This document shows positions 50,072-58,263 of a stretch of 64,000 bases of DNA, piece by piece. Source of the DNA: Actinotalea soli. GTDB taxonomy: Bacteria > Actinomycetota > Actinomycetes > Actinomycetales > Cellulomonadaceae. The stretch covers positions 124,001 through 188,000 of the forward strand of contig NZ_JAGEMK010000005.1 of NCBI RefSeq assembly GCF_017565425.1. Direction: 5' to 3'. The notes under the pieces are model-generated. The model saw nothing but the letters and a program-made list of their open reading frames with translations. It was not told where the DNA came from and ran no database searches. The translations under genes were made by a program, and so were the position numbers. Position 1 is the stretch's first letter; each line of letters opens with the position of its first letter.

Positions 50072-51358
50072 TTAGCGCGCCGCAGGTGCTGACCGCTCCG
50101 GCCCGCGACGGCGGACCCCGAGCAGCGAGGCGCCGACCAGGGCCCCAGCCCCGGCGACCACCCACCAGCCGGTGGCGGCGCGGGTCGGGCCGGTGGGGTC
50201 GGCGCGCGCGCCGAGGGCGAGGGTCTGGTCGGCCGGGCTCTCGGCAGCTGGTGGGCGCCCGTGCAGCGGGCTCGGCGGCCCGGGGGCGGTGCCGTCGTCG
50301 ACCAGGGCCAGGGCCGCGTAGGGCCGGACGACGCCCCACCCGCTCTGGTCGTCGCGCTGGTCGACGGCGCCGCGGGCAGCGGTGGCCATGAGGCGGTGAG
50401 CCCACTGCTCGGGCAGCTCGTCGGGGTAGCGCTCGGCGAGCAGGGCCGCGGCGGCGCTCACGTAGGCCGTGGCGAAGCTCGTGGAGGCCTCCCCACCCGC
50501 GAGGATGCAGTCCCCCGCGGCGTGGAAGGTGGTCAGCACGTCGGTCCCGGGGGCGGCGACGTCCACGTGGGGGCCGTGGATCGCGTCGGTGGTGGGCTGG
50601 TCCGCCGCGTCGACGGCGGTCACCGAGAGCACCTCCGGGTAGGCCGCGGGGTAGCGGGGCGAGTCCGAGGTGTCCTCGGCGGTGAGGCGGTTCCCGGCGC
50701 TCGCGACGACGAGGGCCCCGCGCCGGTTCGCGAGCTCGACGGCGGCACGCAGGGCGGGGTCGTCGGTCGGGGAGCTCAGGGACACGTTGATGATCTGGGC
50801 CCCGGTGTTGGCCGCCGCGCGGATGCCCTCGGCGATCCGGTCGGTGCGCACCCCGTCCCCGGCCTCGGCCGCCTGGTCCTCGGTCGAGAGGTAGACGCGC
50901 ACCGGCAGGATGCGCGCGTCCGGGGCGAGCCCCACCAGGCCGGACCCTTCGACCGCGCGGGCCGCGATCTGCCCGGCGACGGCGGTGCCGTGCCCGGCCG
51001 GGTCCGACCAGCCTCGCGGGTCGCCCTCGGTGCCGACGAGGTCGACGCCGTCGACGACGGCGTCGGTGAGGTGCTCGTTGCGTGCGTCGACCCCGGAGTC
51101 GACCACGGCCACGAGCACACCCTCGCCGGTCGCGAGCTGCCAGGACTCGGCGGCCCCGAGGCGGTCGAGGGCGACCGGGGGCTCGGCCACCAGGCGGGTC
51201 ACCTCGGGGTCGCAGTCGGCGGCGACGGCAGCGGTGGCCGTGGTGGGCGCGGCCCCCGCGAGGATCAGGGTCGAGGCGAGCGACCCGCAGGCCGCGGCCG
51301 CACCTACGCGGAGGACGGCGCCCCCGCGCCCCTCCGGACGGCCACGCCGTGGCCTCAC
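50072..51358 (-). CDS. mycP: Type VII secretion mycosin, subtilisin-like serine protease
   Basis: MycP is the membrane-anchored protease that stabilises and regulates ESX complexes. The 428 residues have a signal segment, then Asp87 (VAVVDSGVD), His123 (AGHGTAVAG), oxyanion Asn223 (VASAGN) and Ser294 (STSFATAYV), so the catalytic triad is complete. A C-terminal helix (GWWVVAGAGALVGASLLGV) anchors it. Its GTG overlaps the eccB stop (GTGA). Confidence 0.92.
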   Translation of the reverse strand: MRPRRGRPEGRGGAVLRVGAAAACGSLASTLILAGAAPTTATAAVAADCDPEVTRLVAEPPVALDRLGAAESWQLATGEGVLVAVVDSGVDARNEHLTDAVVDGVDLVGTEGDPRGWSDPAGHGTAVAGQIAARAVEGSGLVGLAPDARILPVRVYLSTEDQAAEAGDGVRTDRIAEGIRAAANTGAQIINVSLSSPTDDPALRAAVELANRRGALVVASAGNRLTAEDTSDSPRYPAAYPEVLSVTAVDAADQPTTDAIHGPHVDVAAPGTDVLTTFHAAGDCILAGGEASTSFATAYVSAAAALLAERYPDELPEQWAHRLMATAARGAVDQRDDQSGWGVVRPYAALALVDDGTAPGPPSPLHGRPPAAESPADQTLALGARADPTGPTRAATGWWVVAGAGALVGASLLGVRRRGPERSAPAAR

Positions 51359-52773
51359 GCCGATCCCTCGGTGCCCTCGGTGCTCTCGGTGCCGTCGGTG
51401 CCCTGGGCGGTCTGCGCGCCCTGGGCGGCGCCGTCCACGCTCAGCTCAGGCCCGGTGGCCAGGAGGCTGAGCCACGGCTGGGGCACGCTCGCCACGTCGT
51501 CCTCTGTGTAGCCGAGGCGGGCGAGCTCGTCCCCGGCGAGGGGCACGGGGTAGGCGACGCCGGTCTGGTCCACGAGGTGCGCGACGCCGGCGGCGGCTCC
51601 TCCTGCCTCGGCCCGGACGAGGGCTCCCCCGGCGGGCTCGACGCGCACCTCGTCGCCCTGCTCGGGGACGACGACGTCGGGGTGCCCCACCAGGTGGACG
51701 CCCACACCGACGGCGCCGTCGAGGTAGACGCAAGGGGTGGTCGCCTCGGGCAGGGCTCCGGGGGCCTCGGTGGGCCAGTCAGCGGGGGCAGCCGTGCTGC
51801 TCGCGGTGCGCATGCCGGACACCTGGGAGGCGGTGACCTCGACCTCACCGCCGGCCTGCGCCCCCGAGCCCAGGGCGTACAGGGGGGTCGCGAAGGGGGT
51901 CAGCGGGGCGAGCTCGCCTCGCTCGTCGACCACGTAGCGCTGCGAGCCGCCGACGCTGTCGGTCACCACCAGGACGGTCCCGACGACGGTCCCGGGGGGC
52001 GCGGCGGACCCGTCCGGGAGGGGCTCCCCCGCACCGGGGACGACGACGGGCTCGAGGTCGGCGCCGGGCTCGAGGAGGTTGAGCCAGCGCCCGGTGACCG
52101 ACCAGGGCAGCGCGGTGTCCTGGCCGATCGCGCGCAGCACCCCCGCGGTCTCGGCCCGGGGGACGAGGTGCCGGCGTCCGGCGGCGACGAGGTAGAGGTC
52201 GTCGCCGGCCTCGACGAGCAGGCCGGGCCCGACGTCGCCCGCGGCGTCACGCGCGGCGATCTCGGCGGCGGGGCCGTCGACGTCGGCGGTGAGGACGGTC
52301 GCGGTGGCGCGCTCGGGGCCGACGCACGCGAGCCACCCGGAGCCGATGAGGCGGCTGGGGGCGGGGACCGCGTCGGGGGCCGAGGGGATGCCGACCGTCT
52401 GCCCGCGCGGGCTCTCGGCGACCTGCTCGGCGCGCACCTGGACCACCTCGAACTCCCCGGGCGGCACGAGGAGCCGTGCGCTGGCGGCGTTGAGCACGGG
52501 GTAGAGGGTGCCCTCGAGGGCCACGTAGCGGGAGCCGTCCTCGGTCACCACGAGCCGGTTGTCGTCCCACCCGGCGGGCAGGCCCGGGCTGAGCAGCCCG
52601 AAGCCGAGGCTGCCGAGCACGAGCAGCACCGAGAGGGTCACCCCGCCGGCGACGGCACGCAGCGGCTTGGTCGGCTCGAGCTCGCGCCCCCCGGGCGTCC
52701 CGGAGACGAAGGCGGTCAGCAGGCGGCGCCGGCTGAAGGTCTGGGCCTCGACGAGGTCCTTCTTGGAGGCCAC
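51355..52773 (-). CDS. eccB: Type VII secretion protein EccB
   Basis: EccB has one transmembrane helix and a large extracytoplasmic domain that stacks over the ESX membrane pore. It starts at GTG (MASKKDLVEAQTFSRRRLLT), typical of EccB, with the helix at about residues 41-62 and 400 residues outside. Two widely spaced cysteines (LACVGPERA and TPCVYLDG) may form the family's disulfide. A polar Thr/Glu-rich tail ends the protein. Three bases separate it from eccD. Confidence 0.93.
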   Translation of the reverse strand: MASKKDLVEAQTFSRRRLLTAFVSGTPGGRELEPTKPLRAVAGGVTLSVLLVLGSLGFGLLSPGLPAGWDDNRLVVTEDGSRYVALEGTLYPVLNAASARLLVPPGEFEVVQVRAEQVAESPRGQTVGIPSAPDAVPAPSRLIGSGWLACVGPERATATVLTADVDGPAAEIAARDAAGDVGPGLLVEAGDDLYLVAAGRRHLVPRAETAGVLRAIGQDTALPWSVTGRWLNLLEPGADLEPVVVPGAGEPLPDGSAAPPGTVVGTVLVVTDSVGGSQRYVVDERGELAPLTPFATPLYALGSGAQAGGEVEVTASQVSGMRTASSTAAPADWPTEAPGALPEATTPCVYLDGAVGVGVHLVGHPDVVVPEQGDEVRVEPAGGALVRAEAGGAAAGVAHLVDQTGVAYPVPLAGDELARLGYTEDDVASVPQPWLSLLATGPELSVDGAAQGAQTAQGTDGTESTEGTEGSA

Positions 52774-52776
52774 GGC

Positions 52777-54123
52777 TCAGACCAGCCCGGCGGCGGCGAC
52801 GCCGAGGGGCAGCAGCACGGCGAGGGAGAGCAGCTCGACGGTGTCGGCGAGGCGCGCGAGCCCGAGCCGCCGCCGCGGTGCGACGAGGCTCAGGGTGATG
52901 ACGAGGGCCGCGACGAGGCCGGAGATCAGCGCGAGGCTCGGGCGCCAGTCGGGGTGCGCGGCGGCGGCGAGCACCCCGGTGACGGTGAGCCCGACGATGC
53001 CGGTCCCCATGACGACCAGGACGTCCTGGCGTGAGTAGGTCTGGCGGACGCCGAGGAGCATCCCGGCGAAGGCCGAGGCCATGAGGACGGTCCCCGGCAC
53101 CCCGGTGGCCACGACGGCGGGGGCGGCCGCGAGCGCGAGGAGGGCGACAGCCAGGCGCAGGGCGATCTGGAGCCGGTGACCGCGCCCGTAGTGGTCGCGC
53201 ACGGCAGCGGGGTCGACGGGGTCCGGGTCGAGGAGGATCTCGGCGTCGCTGCGGGGTGAGACCACGCGCAGGGGGGTGCTGGCGAGGGCGAGCCACGGGA
53301 TGCCGTTGCCGGCGGTCACGACGATGGCCACGACCACCGCGAGGACCGGTCCGGGCCGCACCTCGGCGGTCGCGACGACCACGCCGACGGTCGCGAGGGT
53401 CAGGCCGAGCACCCCGGGGGCCACGAGCAGCTCGCGGCCGCGGGCGATGGCGGGGACCGCCAGCAGGGCGACGGCGAGCATCCCGGCGCCGCCCCACACG
53501 GTGGGCCACCCCCAGCCCGGTCCCGAGCTGGTCGCGGTGAGCCCGGCGACGAGCCCGAGCGCGGTGCCGGTGACGGCGAGGGCCTGCGCACCGACCTCGT
53601 GGGACCCGACGCGGGCGACCACGGCCGCTGCTCCGACGACGAGGACGGCAGCGAGGGCGGCGACCACGGGCGGGAAGGTCGAGGTGGGGTCGGCACCCAG
53701 CAGGAGCAGACCACCGGTGAGCAGGAAGGCGGTCGCGGCGACGACGGCGGTGAGGGCTGAGTCCTGCGCGGTCCACGGGGCGTACTGGCCCTCGACGGCG
53801 TCGGCCACGGCCTCGATGACGTCGTCGTAGACGCGGAGGTCCTCGGGGGGCGCACCGGACTCGAGGGTGAGGACGGCACCGTCCTGGACGCCCTGGGCCT
53901 GCAGGCTGCGGTCGGTGTCGAGGACCACGCCGTCGGAGCGGACGAGGTGGTAGCCGCCGTGGACGGTCGCGGCGTCGAGCAGCCCGAGGGTCCGCGCGAG
54001 GCCGGGCACGAGCTCGGCGACGGGCACCCCGGCGGGGGCACCGAGGTCGGCGCCGCGGTCCCCTGCGCTCACCGAGACCCGGACGAGGGTCCCGAGGCCT
54101 GGGCTCGAGCTCGGCGCGGTCAT
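52777..54123 (-). CDS. eccD: Type VII secretion channel protein EccD, copy 1
   Basis: EccD dimers form the vestibule of the ESX membrane pore. The 448 residues have an N-terminal ubiquitin-like domain (about 1-90, LVRVSVSAGDRGADLGAPAG) followed by 11 hydrophobic helices. The C-terminus RLGLARLADTVELLSLAVLL is family-typical. It begins within the stop of a 19-codon reading frame. Confidence 0.9.
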   Translation of the reverse strand: MTAPSSSPGLGTLVRVSVSAGDRGADLGAPAGVPVAELVPGLARTLGLLDAATVHGGYHLVRSDGVVLDTDRSLQAQGVQDGAVLTLESGAPPEDLRVYDDVIEAVADAVEGQYAPWTAQDSALTAVVAATAFLLTGGLLLLGADPTSTFPPVVAALAAVLVVGAAAVVARVGSHEVGAQALAVTGTALGLVAGLTATSSGPGWGWPTVWGGAGMLAVALLAVPAIARGRELLVAPGVLGLTLATVGVVVATAEVRPGPVLAVVVAIVVTAGNGIPWLALASTPLRVVSPRSDAEILLDPDPVDPAAVRDHYGRGHRLQIALRLAVALLALAAAPAVVATGVPGTVLMASAFAGMLLGVRQTYSRQDVLVVMGTGIVGLTVTGVLAAAAHPDWRPSLALISGLVAALVITLSLVAPRRRLGLARLADTVELLSLAVLLPLGVAAAGLV

Positions 54124-54179
54124 CGTGGTCCTTCGGTCGTCGGGACGGGGCTGCTGGGGCGGAGGGCGGGCGTGCTCAT
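54120..54179 (-). CDS. Mini reading frame bridging two T7SS genes
   Basis: A 19-residue frame (MSTPALRPSSPVPTTEGPR). Its ATG overlaps the stop of the FHA/RDD gene (ATGA) and its TGA overlaps the ATG of eccD (ATGA). It may exist only to couple translation across what would be a 52-base gap. A functional peptide is possible but nothing supports one. Confidence 0.35.
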   Translation of the reverse strand: MSTPALRPSSPVPTTEGPR

Positions 54180-55261
54180 GCGAACGGCTCCACCGTGAAG
54201 GTCCGGTCGCCGAGGCGCACGGCCCCGTGCGGCGGGACGACGGCGCGCTCCCCGGGGGCGAGCGGCAGGACGGTGCCGTCCGCGGTGAGGACCGCGGTGC
54301 CGTTGGCCGATCCGCAGTCCTCGACCCAGAACCCGGACCCGTCGATGCCGAAGCGCGCGTGGGTGCGGGACAGTGACCGGCCGGGGTCGGCGATGGTGAT
54401 GAGGTGCTCGCAGGGCTCGCCCTCGGGCGGGCTCGGGCGGCGACCGACGTGGCCGGGGCCCGAGACGCTCATCGCCTCGCCGGTGTCGAGGGTGACGACG
54501 TAGGTCGACGGCGCCTGCACCGGCGCTGCGGACGCCCCCCTCGCGGGGTGGGGGAAGGGCCGCGCGGGCGGTTCGAGGGCCTCGACCGGGGGCGTGGCCT
54601 CGGGGACGGGGATCGGCAGGGGCTGCGCGGGCTGGTCGGGAACCTTGGCGGCGCGGCGCAGGGCCCGGACGTCGACGACCACGGTGCCACCGACGACGTC
54701 GTGCCAGCCCTGCCGGCGTCCCGACCGGTCCATCAGCGGGGAGAGCAGGACAGCCCACTGCCCGACGAGCAGCACGTGCCCGGCACCGAGCACGACGGCC
54801 CGCCCCAGGGAGCGACCGAGGCCGGGGGCGTAGGGGCGGGTGGTCTGGGCGACACGAAGCCCGAGCAGGGCGTGGCCCGGGGTGCGTCCGCTGCGCGCCT
54901 CCCACAGCACCAGGGCGACGGCGGTCTCGGCGGCGGCGAGGGCTGCGTAGACCCCGTGCGAGGTCAGGACGAGAGCGGCTGCGGCGACGAGGAGGACGGT
55001 CAGGGCGTCGAGGCAGTACGCGCCGACCCGTCGTCCGACGGTGGCGACGACGGCACCGTCGAAGGCGGGGCCGAGGGCCGCGTCGTGCGGGAGGCGCACC
55101 GCGGGGCCGCCCTCGACGGGCGCGGAGGGAGCGGCGCGGCTCGGGTCGGCGGGGCTGGACGCGGTGGTGGGGGCCAGGGCCCCGCACCGGGTGCAGAACG
55201 GGCTGGTCCGGGGCAGGGGGGAGCGGCACTGGGTGCACACGCCCGCGACGGTGGTGCTCAC
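54176..55261 (-). CDS. Zinc-ribbon, RDD and FHA domain membrane protein
   Basis: A 361-residue protein starting at GTG (MSTTVAGVCTQCRSPLPRTS). CTQC and CTRC form an N-terminal zinc ribbon, an RDD membrane domain spans about 70-215 with the motif RSGRTPGHALLGLRVAQ, and the C-terminal 110 residues are an FHA domain (GHVGRRPSPP, SLSRTHARF and SANGTAVL). It shares domain order with the protein at 48407-49909 but with a shorter Pro-rich linker. Both probably read phosphothreonine signals at the ESX complex. Confidence 0.84.
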   Translation of the reverse strand: MSTTVAGVCTQCRSPLPRTSPFCTRCGALAPTTASSPADPSRAAPSAPVEGGPAVRLPHDAALGPAFDGAVVATVGRRVGAYCLDALTVLLVAAAALVLTSHGVYAALAAAETAVALVLWEARSGRTPGHALLGLRVAQTTRPYAPGLGRSLGRAVVLGAGHVLLVGQWAVLLSPLMDRSGRRQGWHDVVGGTVVVDVRALRRAAKVPDQPAQPLPIPVPEATPPVEALEPPARPFPHPARGASAAPVQAPSTYVVTLDTGEAMSVSGPGHVGRRPSPPEGEPCEHLITIADPGRSLSRTHARFGIDGSGFWVEDCGSANGTAVLTADGTVLPLAPGERAVVPPHGAVRLGDRTFTVEPFA

Positions 55262-55346
55262 CGTGCCTCCCCCCGGCTCCGCCCGGAATGCTGACCGAGC
55301 ACCTGCCCGTGCCCTGGGGCCGGGCACAGGGTAGCAACGGGTCGCG

Positions 55347-56783
55347 TCACCGGGACGTCACCTGCCGGAGCACCTCGACGGCCCCGGCGCCGGTCAGGGC
55401 GAGGGGCAGGGCGAGGACGACGGACAGGCCTTCGAGGGTGTCGGCGAGCCGGGAGAAGCCGACCGAGCGCCACCCGCGGCCCATGGGCACGGCGAGCAGC
55501 GGCACGAGCACCCCGAGGGCCAGGAGCACGAGGGGGACCTGGGTCTCGAGGGCGAGCCCCACAGCTCCCAGGGCGCCGAGCTGGAGCACGAGGGTCGCGG
55601 CCGCCAGGCGCGGCGCCCAGCGGGCCACGGGCCCTCGGGTGGCACGCGGCTGCAGGGCGAGGGCGAGGGCGACGGCGACGACGGCCCCGGCGGAGGTCCA
55701 GGCGGTCAGAGGGCCCCTGGGGGCGGTGACCAGCAGGACGGGGGCGACGACGACGGCGAGCACGCTGAGCAGGACCGTCCCGGCGTCGCGGCGGCGTTCG
55801 GCGGCCAGGACGGTGCGCCGCACGGCACGGTCGTTGACGCGGCCGCGGGGCCGTGGCGGGGCCTCCCGGACACCCGAGACCGTGCGGGCGACGACGCTCA
55901 CGTCGACGAGCTGGTCCTCAGGCACGTCGAGGGCCATCGAGGGCAGCGCGCGGACTCCCAGGGGGACGAGCCCGAGGAGGGCACCGGCGGCGAGGGCCCC
56001 GGGCAGGCCTGCGAGGAGCACCACCGCGCAGGTGCCCCCGGTCACGCCGAGCACGACGAGCAGGGCGGCGGCGACGTCGCCGCCTGGGTCGCGGTCTCTG
56101 CTGAGGACCCCCCACCGGGCGGCGGTGACGATCGCCGCGGCGCCCAGCCCGGCGACGACGACGAGCCGCCCGGACCCGGCCAGCTGCGGGTCGACCGTGA
56201 GCGCCCCGGCCCCGGCCGCGACCACGGCGGCGACCGCCGCGGGCCACGCGGCACCTGTGGAGCCGGGTCGGCCACGGGTCACCGCGACGGCCAGGGCGGT
56301 GGCTGCGAGGAGGGCTGCCAGCGCCCAGCGCTCACCCGCGGCGAGGGCGCCCAGGGCGGGCCCGCCCCGCGGACCGAGCTCCAGGACGACGGTCGAGGTC
56401 AGGACGACGGCGGCGATCCCCGCGAGGCCGAGCCACCAGGGCACCGTGGTGGGCCGGGCCGCGACGCGGTCGGCCACCGGGGTCGCCGCGCCGCGCTGCC
56501 CGGACGGCGCCGGGGTGGTCGGTGCGCCGTGCGTGCCCCGGGTGGGTTCGCTCGCGGCGGTCCGCCGCAGCACGTGCAGCACGGCGCCGTCGAGCAGGCC
56601 GGTGTCACCGGTGCCGTAGAGGTCGACGTGCCGGCCGGTCGAGTCGACGACGGTGACCGAGGGGTCGGCGATCTCGATCTCGACCGCGCGCAGGGCCTCG
56701 TAGAGGGGGGCGCCGACGGGGACGGCGAGGTCGTACGAGCGGTCGCCGAGGACGATGCTGAGGCGGGTGCGAGCGTCGGGCAC
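55347..56783 (-). CDS. EccD-like type VII secretion membrane protein, copy 2
   Basis: A 478-residue protein from GTG at 56781-56783, with GGGGAG 6 bases before it. Residues 1-75 (VPDARTRLSIVLGDRSYDLA, SVTVVDSTGRHVDLY) are a ubiquitin-like domain, and about 11 helices follow, ending with GFSRLADTLEGLSVVLALPL, which matches the end of EccD copy 1. A hydrophilic linker (about 85-115) is longer than in copy 1. It is the first gene of the minus-strand operon. Confidence 0.82.
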   Translation of the reverse strand: MPDARTRLSIVLGDRSYDLAVPVGAPLYEALRAVEIEIADPSVTVVDSTGRHVDLYGTGDTGLLDGAVLHVLRRTAASEPTRGTHGAPTTPAPSGQRGAATPVADRVAARPTTVPWWLGLAGIAAVVLTSTVVLELGPRGGPALGALAAGERWALAALLAATALAVAVTRGRPGSTGAAWPAAVAAVVAAGAGALTVDPQLAGSGRLVVVAGLGAAAIVTAARWGVLSRDRDPGGDVAAALLVVLGVTGGTCAVVLLAGLPGALAAGALLGLVPLGVRALPSMALDVPEDQLVDVSVVARTVSGVREAPPRPRGRVNDRAVRRTVLAAERRRDAGTVLLSVLAVVVAPVLLVTAPRGPLTAWTSAGAVVAVALALALQPRATRGPVARWAPRLAAATLVLQLGALGAVGLALETQVPLVLLALGVLVPLLAVPMGRGWRSVGFSRLADTLEGLSVVLALPLALTGAGAVEVLRQVTSR

Positions 56784-56820
56784 CGGCAGCTCCCCTCGGG
56801 CGTGGTGGGACGACGGGCAC

Positions 56821-56880
56821 ATGCTAGGCCGCAGCGGCCCGTCCCCCGATCGAGGGACCACCGAGGTGCCCCGATCGGGT
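56821..56880. promoter_or_regulatory. Divergent T7SS control region, minus-strand side
   Basis: A minus-strand -10 TAGCAT (56821-56826) lies 38 bases before the EccD-like GTG, but the -35 is poor. An inverted repeat (CCCGATCG at 56845-56852 with CGATCGGG at 56872-56879) sits just upstream and could be an operator. Confidence 0.35.
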
Positions 56881-56930
56881 GAGTCACACCCGTCGGCCCG
56901 AGGGGTCGATCCACAGCGTGACGCCAGGGG

Positions 56931-56958
56931 TGGAATGTTCGTTCTGAGCCGCTATCTT
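56931..56958 (+). promoter_or_regulatory. Candidate promoter of the WXG100 pair
   Basis: TGGAAT (56931-56936), a 16-base spacer and TATCTT (56953-56958) give a fair promoter about 80 bases upstream of the first WXG100 gene. Confidence 0.42.
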
Positions 56959-57044
56959 GATCTCGCGCCCGCGGGGCGCTCGTCCCGACAGTTGCCGGGG
57001 TGGTCGATGGGCTCCACAGGGGGCTGGAGAGAGGGAGGTGACCC

Positions 57045-57356
57045 ATGGCGGCTGAGGTCTCAGCAGCAGATGGTGCGCTCAAGGCCGGTGCGCAGGCCGT
57101 GGCGCAGTCGCGGGGCGAGCTGCAGCAGCAGCTCAAGGTCCTCGAGGGCAAGCTCGCCGGCATCGGTGGGCAGTGGCAGGGTCAGGGCGCTGTGGCGTTC
57201 TCGACCCTGATGAACCGGTGGCAGCAGAACGCCACGACGATCATCAACTCGCTCAACGAGTTCGAGTCCAACCTGGTCTCCTCGCAGTCGACCTACACCG
57301 CGGCCGACGACCAGCAGTCCGCGGTCATGAACCGCCTCACCTCGCGCCTCGGCTGA
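57045..57356 (+). CDS. esxB: WXG100 protein, EsxB-like
   Basis: A small helical-hairpin substrate of the type VII system. The 103 residues show the turn motif WQG (residues 44-46) and the C-terminal secretion signal YxxxD (Y84, D88). GGGAGGTGA precedes the ATG. The partner gene follows after 14 bases, so the two presumably form the usual heterodimer. Confidence 0.92.
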   Translation: MAAEVSAADGALKAGAQAVAQSRGELQQQLKVLEGKLAGIGGQWQGQGAVAFSTLMNRWQQNATTIINSLNEFESNLVSSQSTYTAADDQQSAVMNRLTSRLG

Positions 57357-57370
57357 GAAAGGACCACACC

Positions 57371-57655
57371 ATGAGCAACCTGAAGGTCAACTTCGGCGCC
57401 CTGGCGACGGCCTCGGCCGACATCGTGAACGGCGCCAACCAGCTCGAGCAGACGCTGGCCACCATGGACCGGTCGCTCCAGCCGCTGCGGGCCAACTGGA
57501 CCGGTGAGGCGTCGAACTCCTACGACGCCGCGAAGGCCAAGTGGACTGCTGCGATCAGCGACATGAAGCTCCTGCTCGCCGACGTGGGCCGCGCGGTCGA
57601 CGCCTCGGGCCAGGACTACCAGACCACCGAGCGGGCCAACGCCGCCCGCTGGTGA
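57371..57655 (+). CDS. esxA: WXG100 protein, EsxA-like
   Basis: The partner of the gene just upstream. I start it at the ATG at 57371 (MSNLKVNFGALATASADIVN), preceded by AAAGGA; 94 residues. The turn motif is WTG (43-45) and a YxxxE (Y83, E87) sits near the end, so this copy too may carry an export signal. A strong hairpin follows the pair. Confidence 0.9.
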   Translation: MSNLKVNFGALATASADIVNGANQLEQTLATMDRSLQPLRANWTGEASNSYDAAKAKWTAAISDMKLLLADVGRAVDASGQDYQTTERANAARW

Positions 57656-57691
57656 CCTGCCGCTCAGCATGACCAGCAGCACCGCATGACC

Positions 57692-57731
57692 TGCGGGTCC
57701 GTCCCCGGCTGAGGCCCGGGACGGACCCGCA
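57692..57731 (+). terminator. Hairpin terminator of the WXG100 pair
   Basis: A perfect 14-base-pair stem (57692-57705 with 57718-57731) and 12-base loop, 36 bases past the esxA stop. Highly expressed WXG100 genes are often insulated this way. Confidence 0.8.
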
Positions 57732-57789
57732 CCGCACGCATCGGGCCCGACGGCCCAGCAGACGAGAACACAGGCCTAGGGGGCACGAC

Positions 57790-58263
57790 GTGGTCGGCAT
57801 CATGGCTCTCACCCCGCAGATGGTGATGGCGAACGTGAGCAGGCTCGAGGGACTGCTGCGCGAGATCGGCACGCTCGCCGGTCCGCTCGCCGGTCCGCTC
57901 GCCGAGGCCCGCGCCCAGCAGGGCCCGGGCAAGTGGAGCGCCATCCCGGAGTGCACGCAGTTCGGCCAGCGCTACGCCCAGACCCTCGACACCCTCGCCC
58001 GCAGCCTCGACACCCTCAGCCGCGACGTCGGCACCGCCGCCCGGAACCTGCTGGACAACGCCCAGGCCATGGAGCGGGTCGACGACGACACGCGCGAACG
58101 GCTGATGGCCCTGGTCCGCTCGGCCGAGGCCTCGGCCCCCGCCCCTGCGGCGGTCTGCACGCCGTACGACATCCCGGCGGGGCAGGACGCCCTCTACAGC
58201 GCCTCCGGCACCGAAGGAACGACGAACGGCGCCGACACGAACGCGTTCGGCCGCTCCTCGTGA
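57790..58263 (+). CDS. Small helical protein of the T7SS locus
   Basis: A 157-residue, mostly helical protein. I use the GTG at 57790, since TAGGGG ends 7 bases before it, as in leaderless genes; an ATG at 57802 is possible. Residues 10-110 form long amphipathic helices (LARSLDTLSRDVGTAARNLL) with GPGKW in a turn. The last 40 residues are Ala/Ser/Thr-rich. It overlaps the protease by GTGA and may be a WXG100-like chaperone or substrate. I do not recognise a named family. Confidence 0.65.
   Translation: MVGIMALTPQMVMANVSRLEGLLREIGTLAGPLAGPLAEARAQQGPGKWSAIPECTQFGQRYAQTLDTLARSLDTLSRDVGTAARNLLDNAQAMERVDDDTRERLMALVRSAEASAPAPAAVCTPYDIPAGQDALYSASGTEGTTNGADTNAFGRSS

Noticed and set aside
55262-55327. 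N-terminal extension of the zinc-ribbon FHA/RDD protein
   Set aside because: The extra residues are Arg/Ala/Gly-rich without conservation; the GTG at 55261 starts directly before the zinc ribbon.
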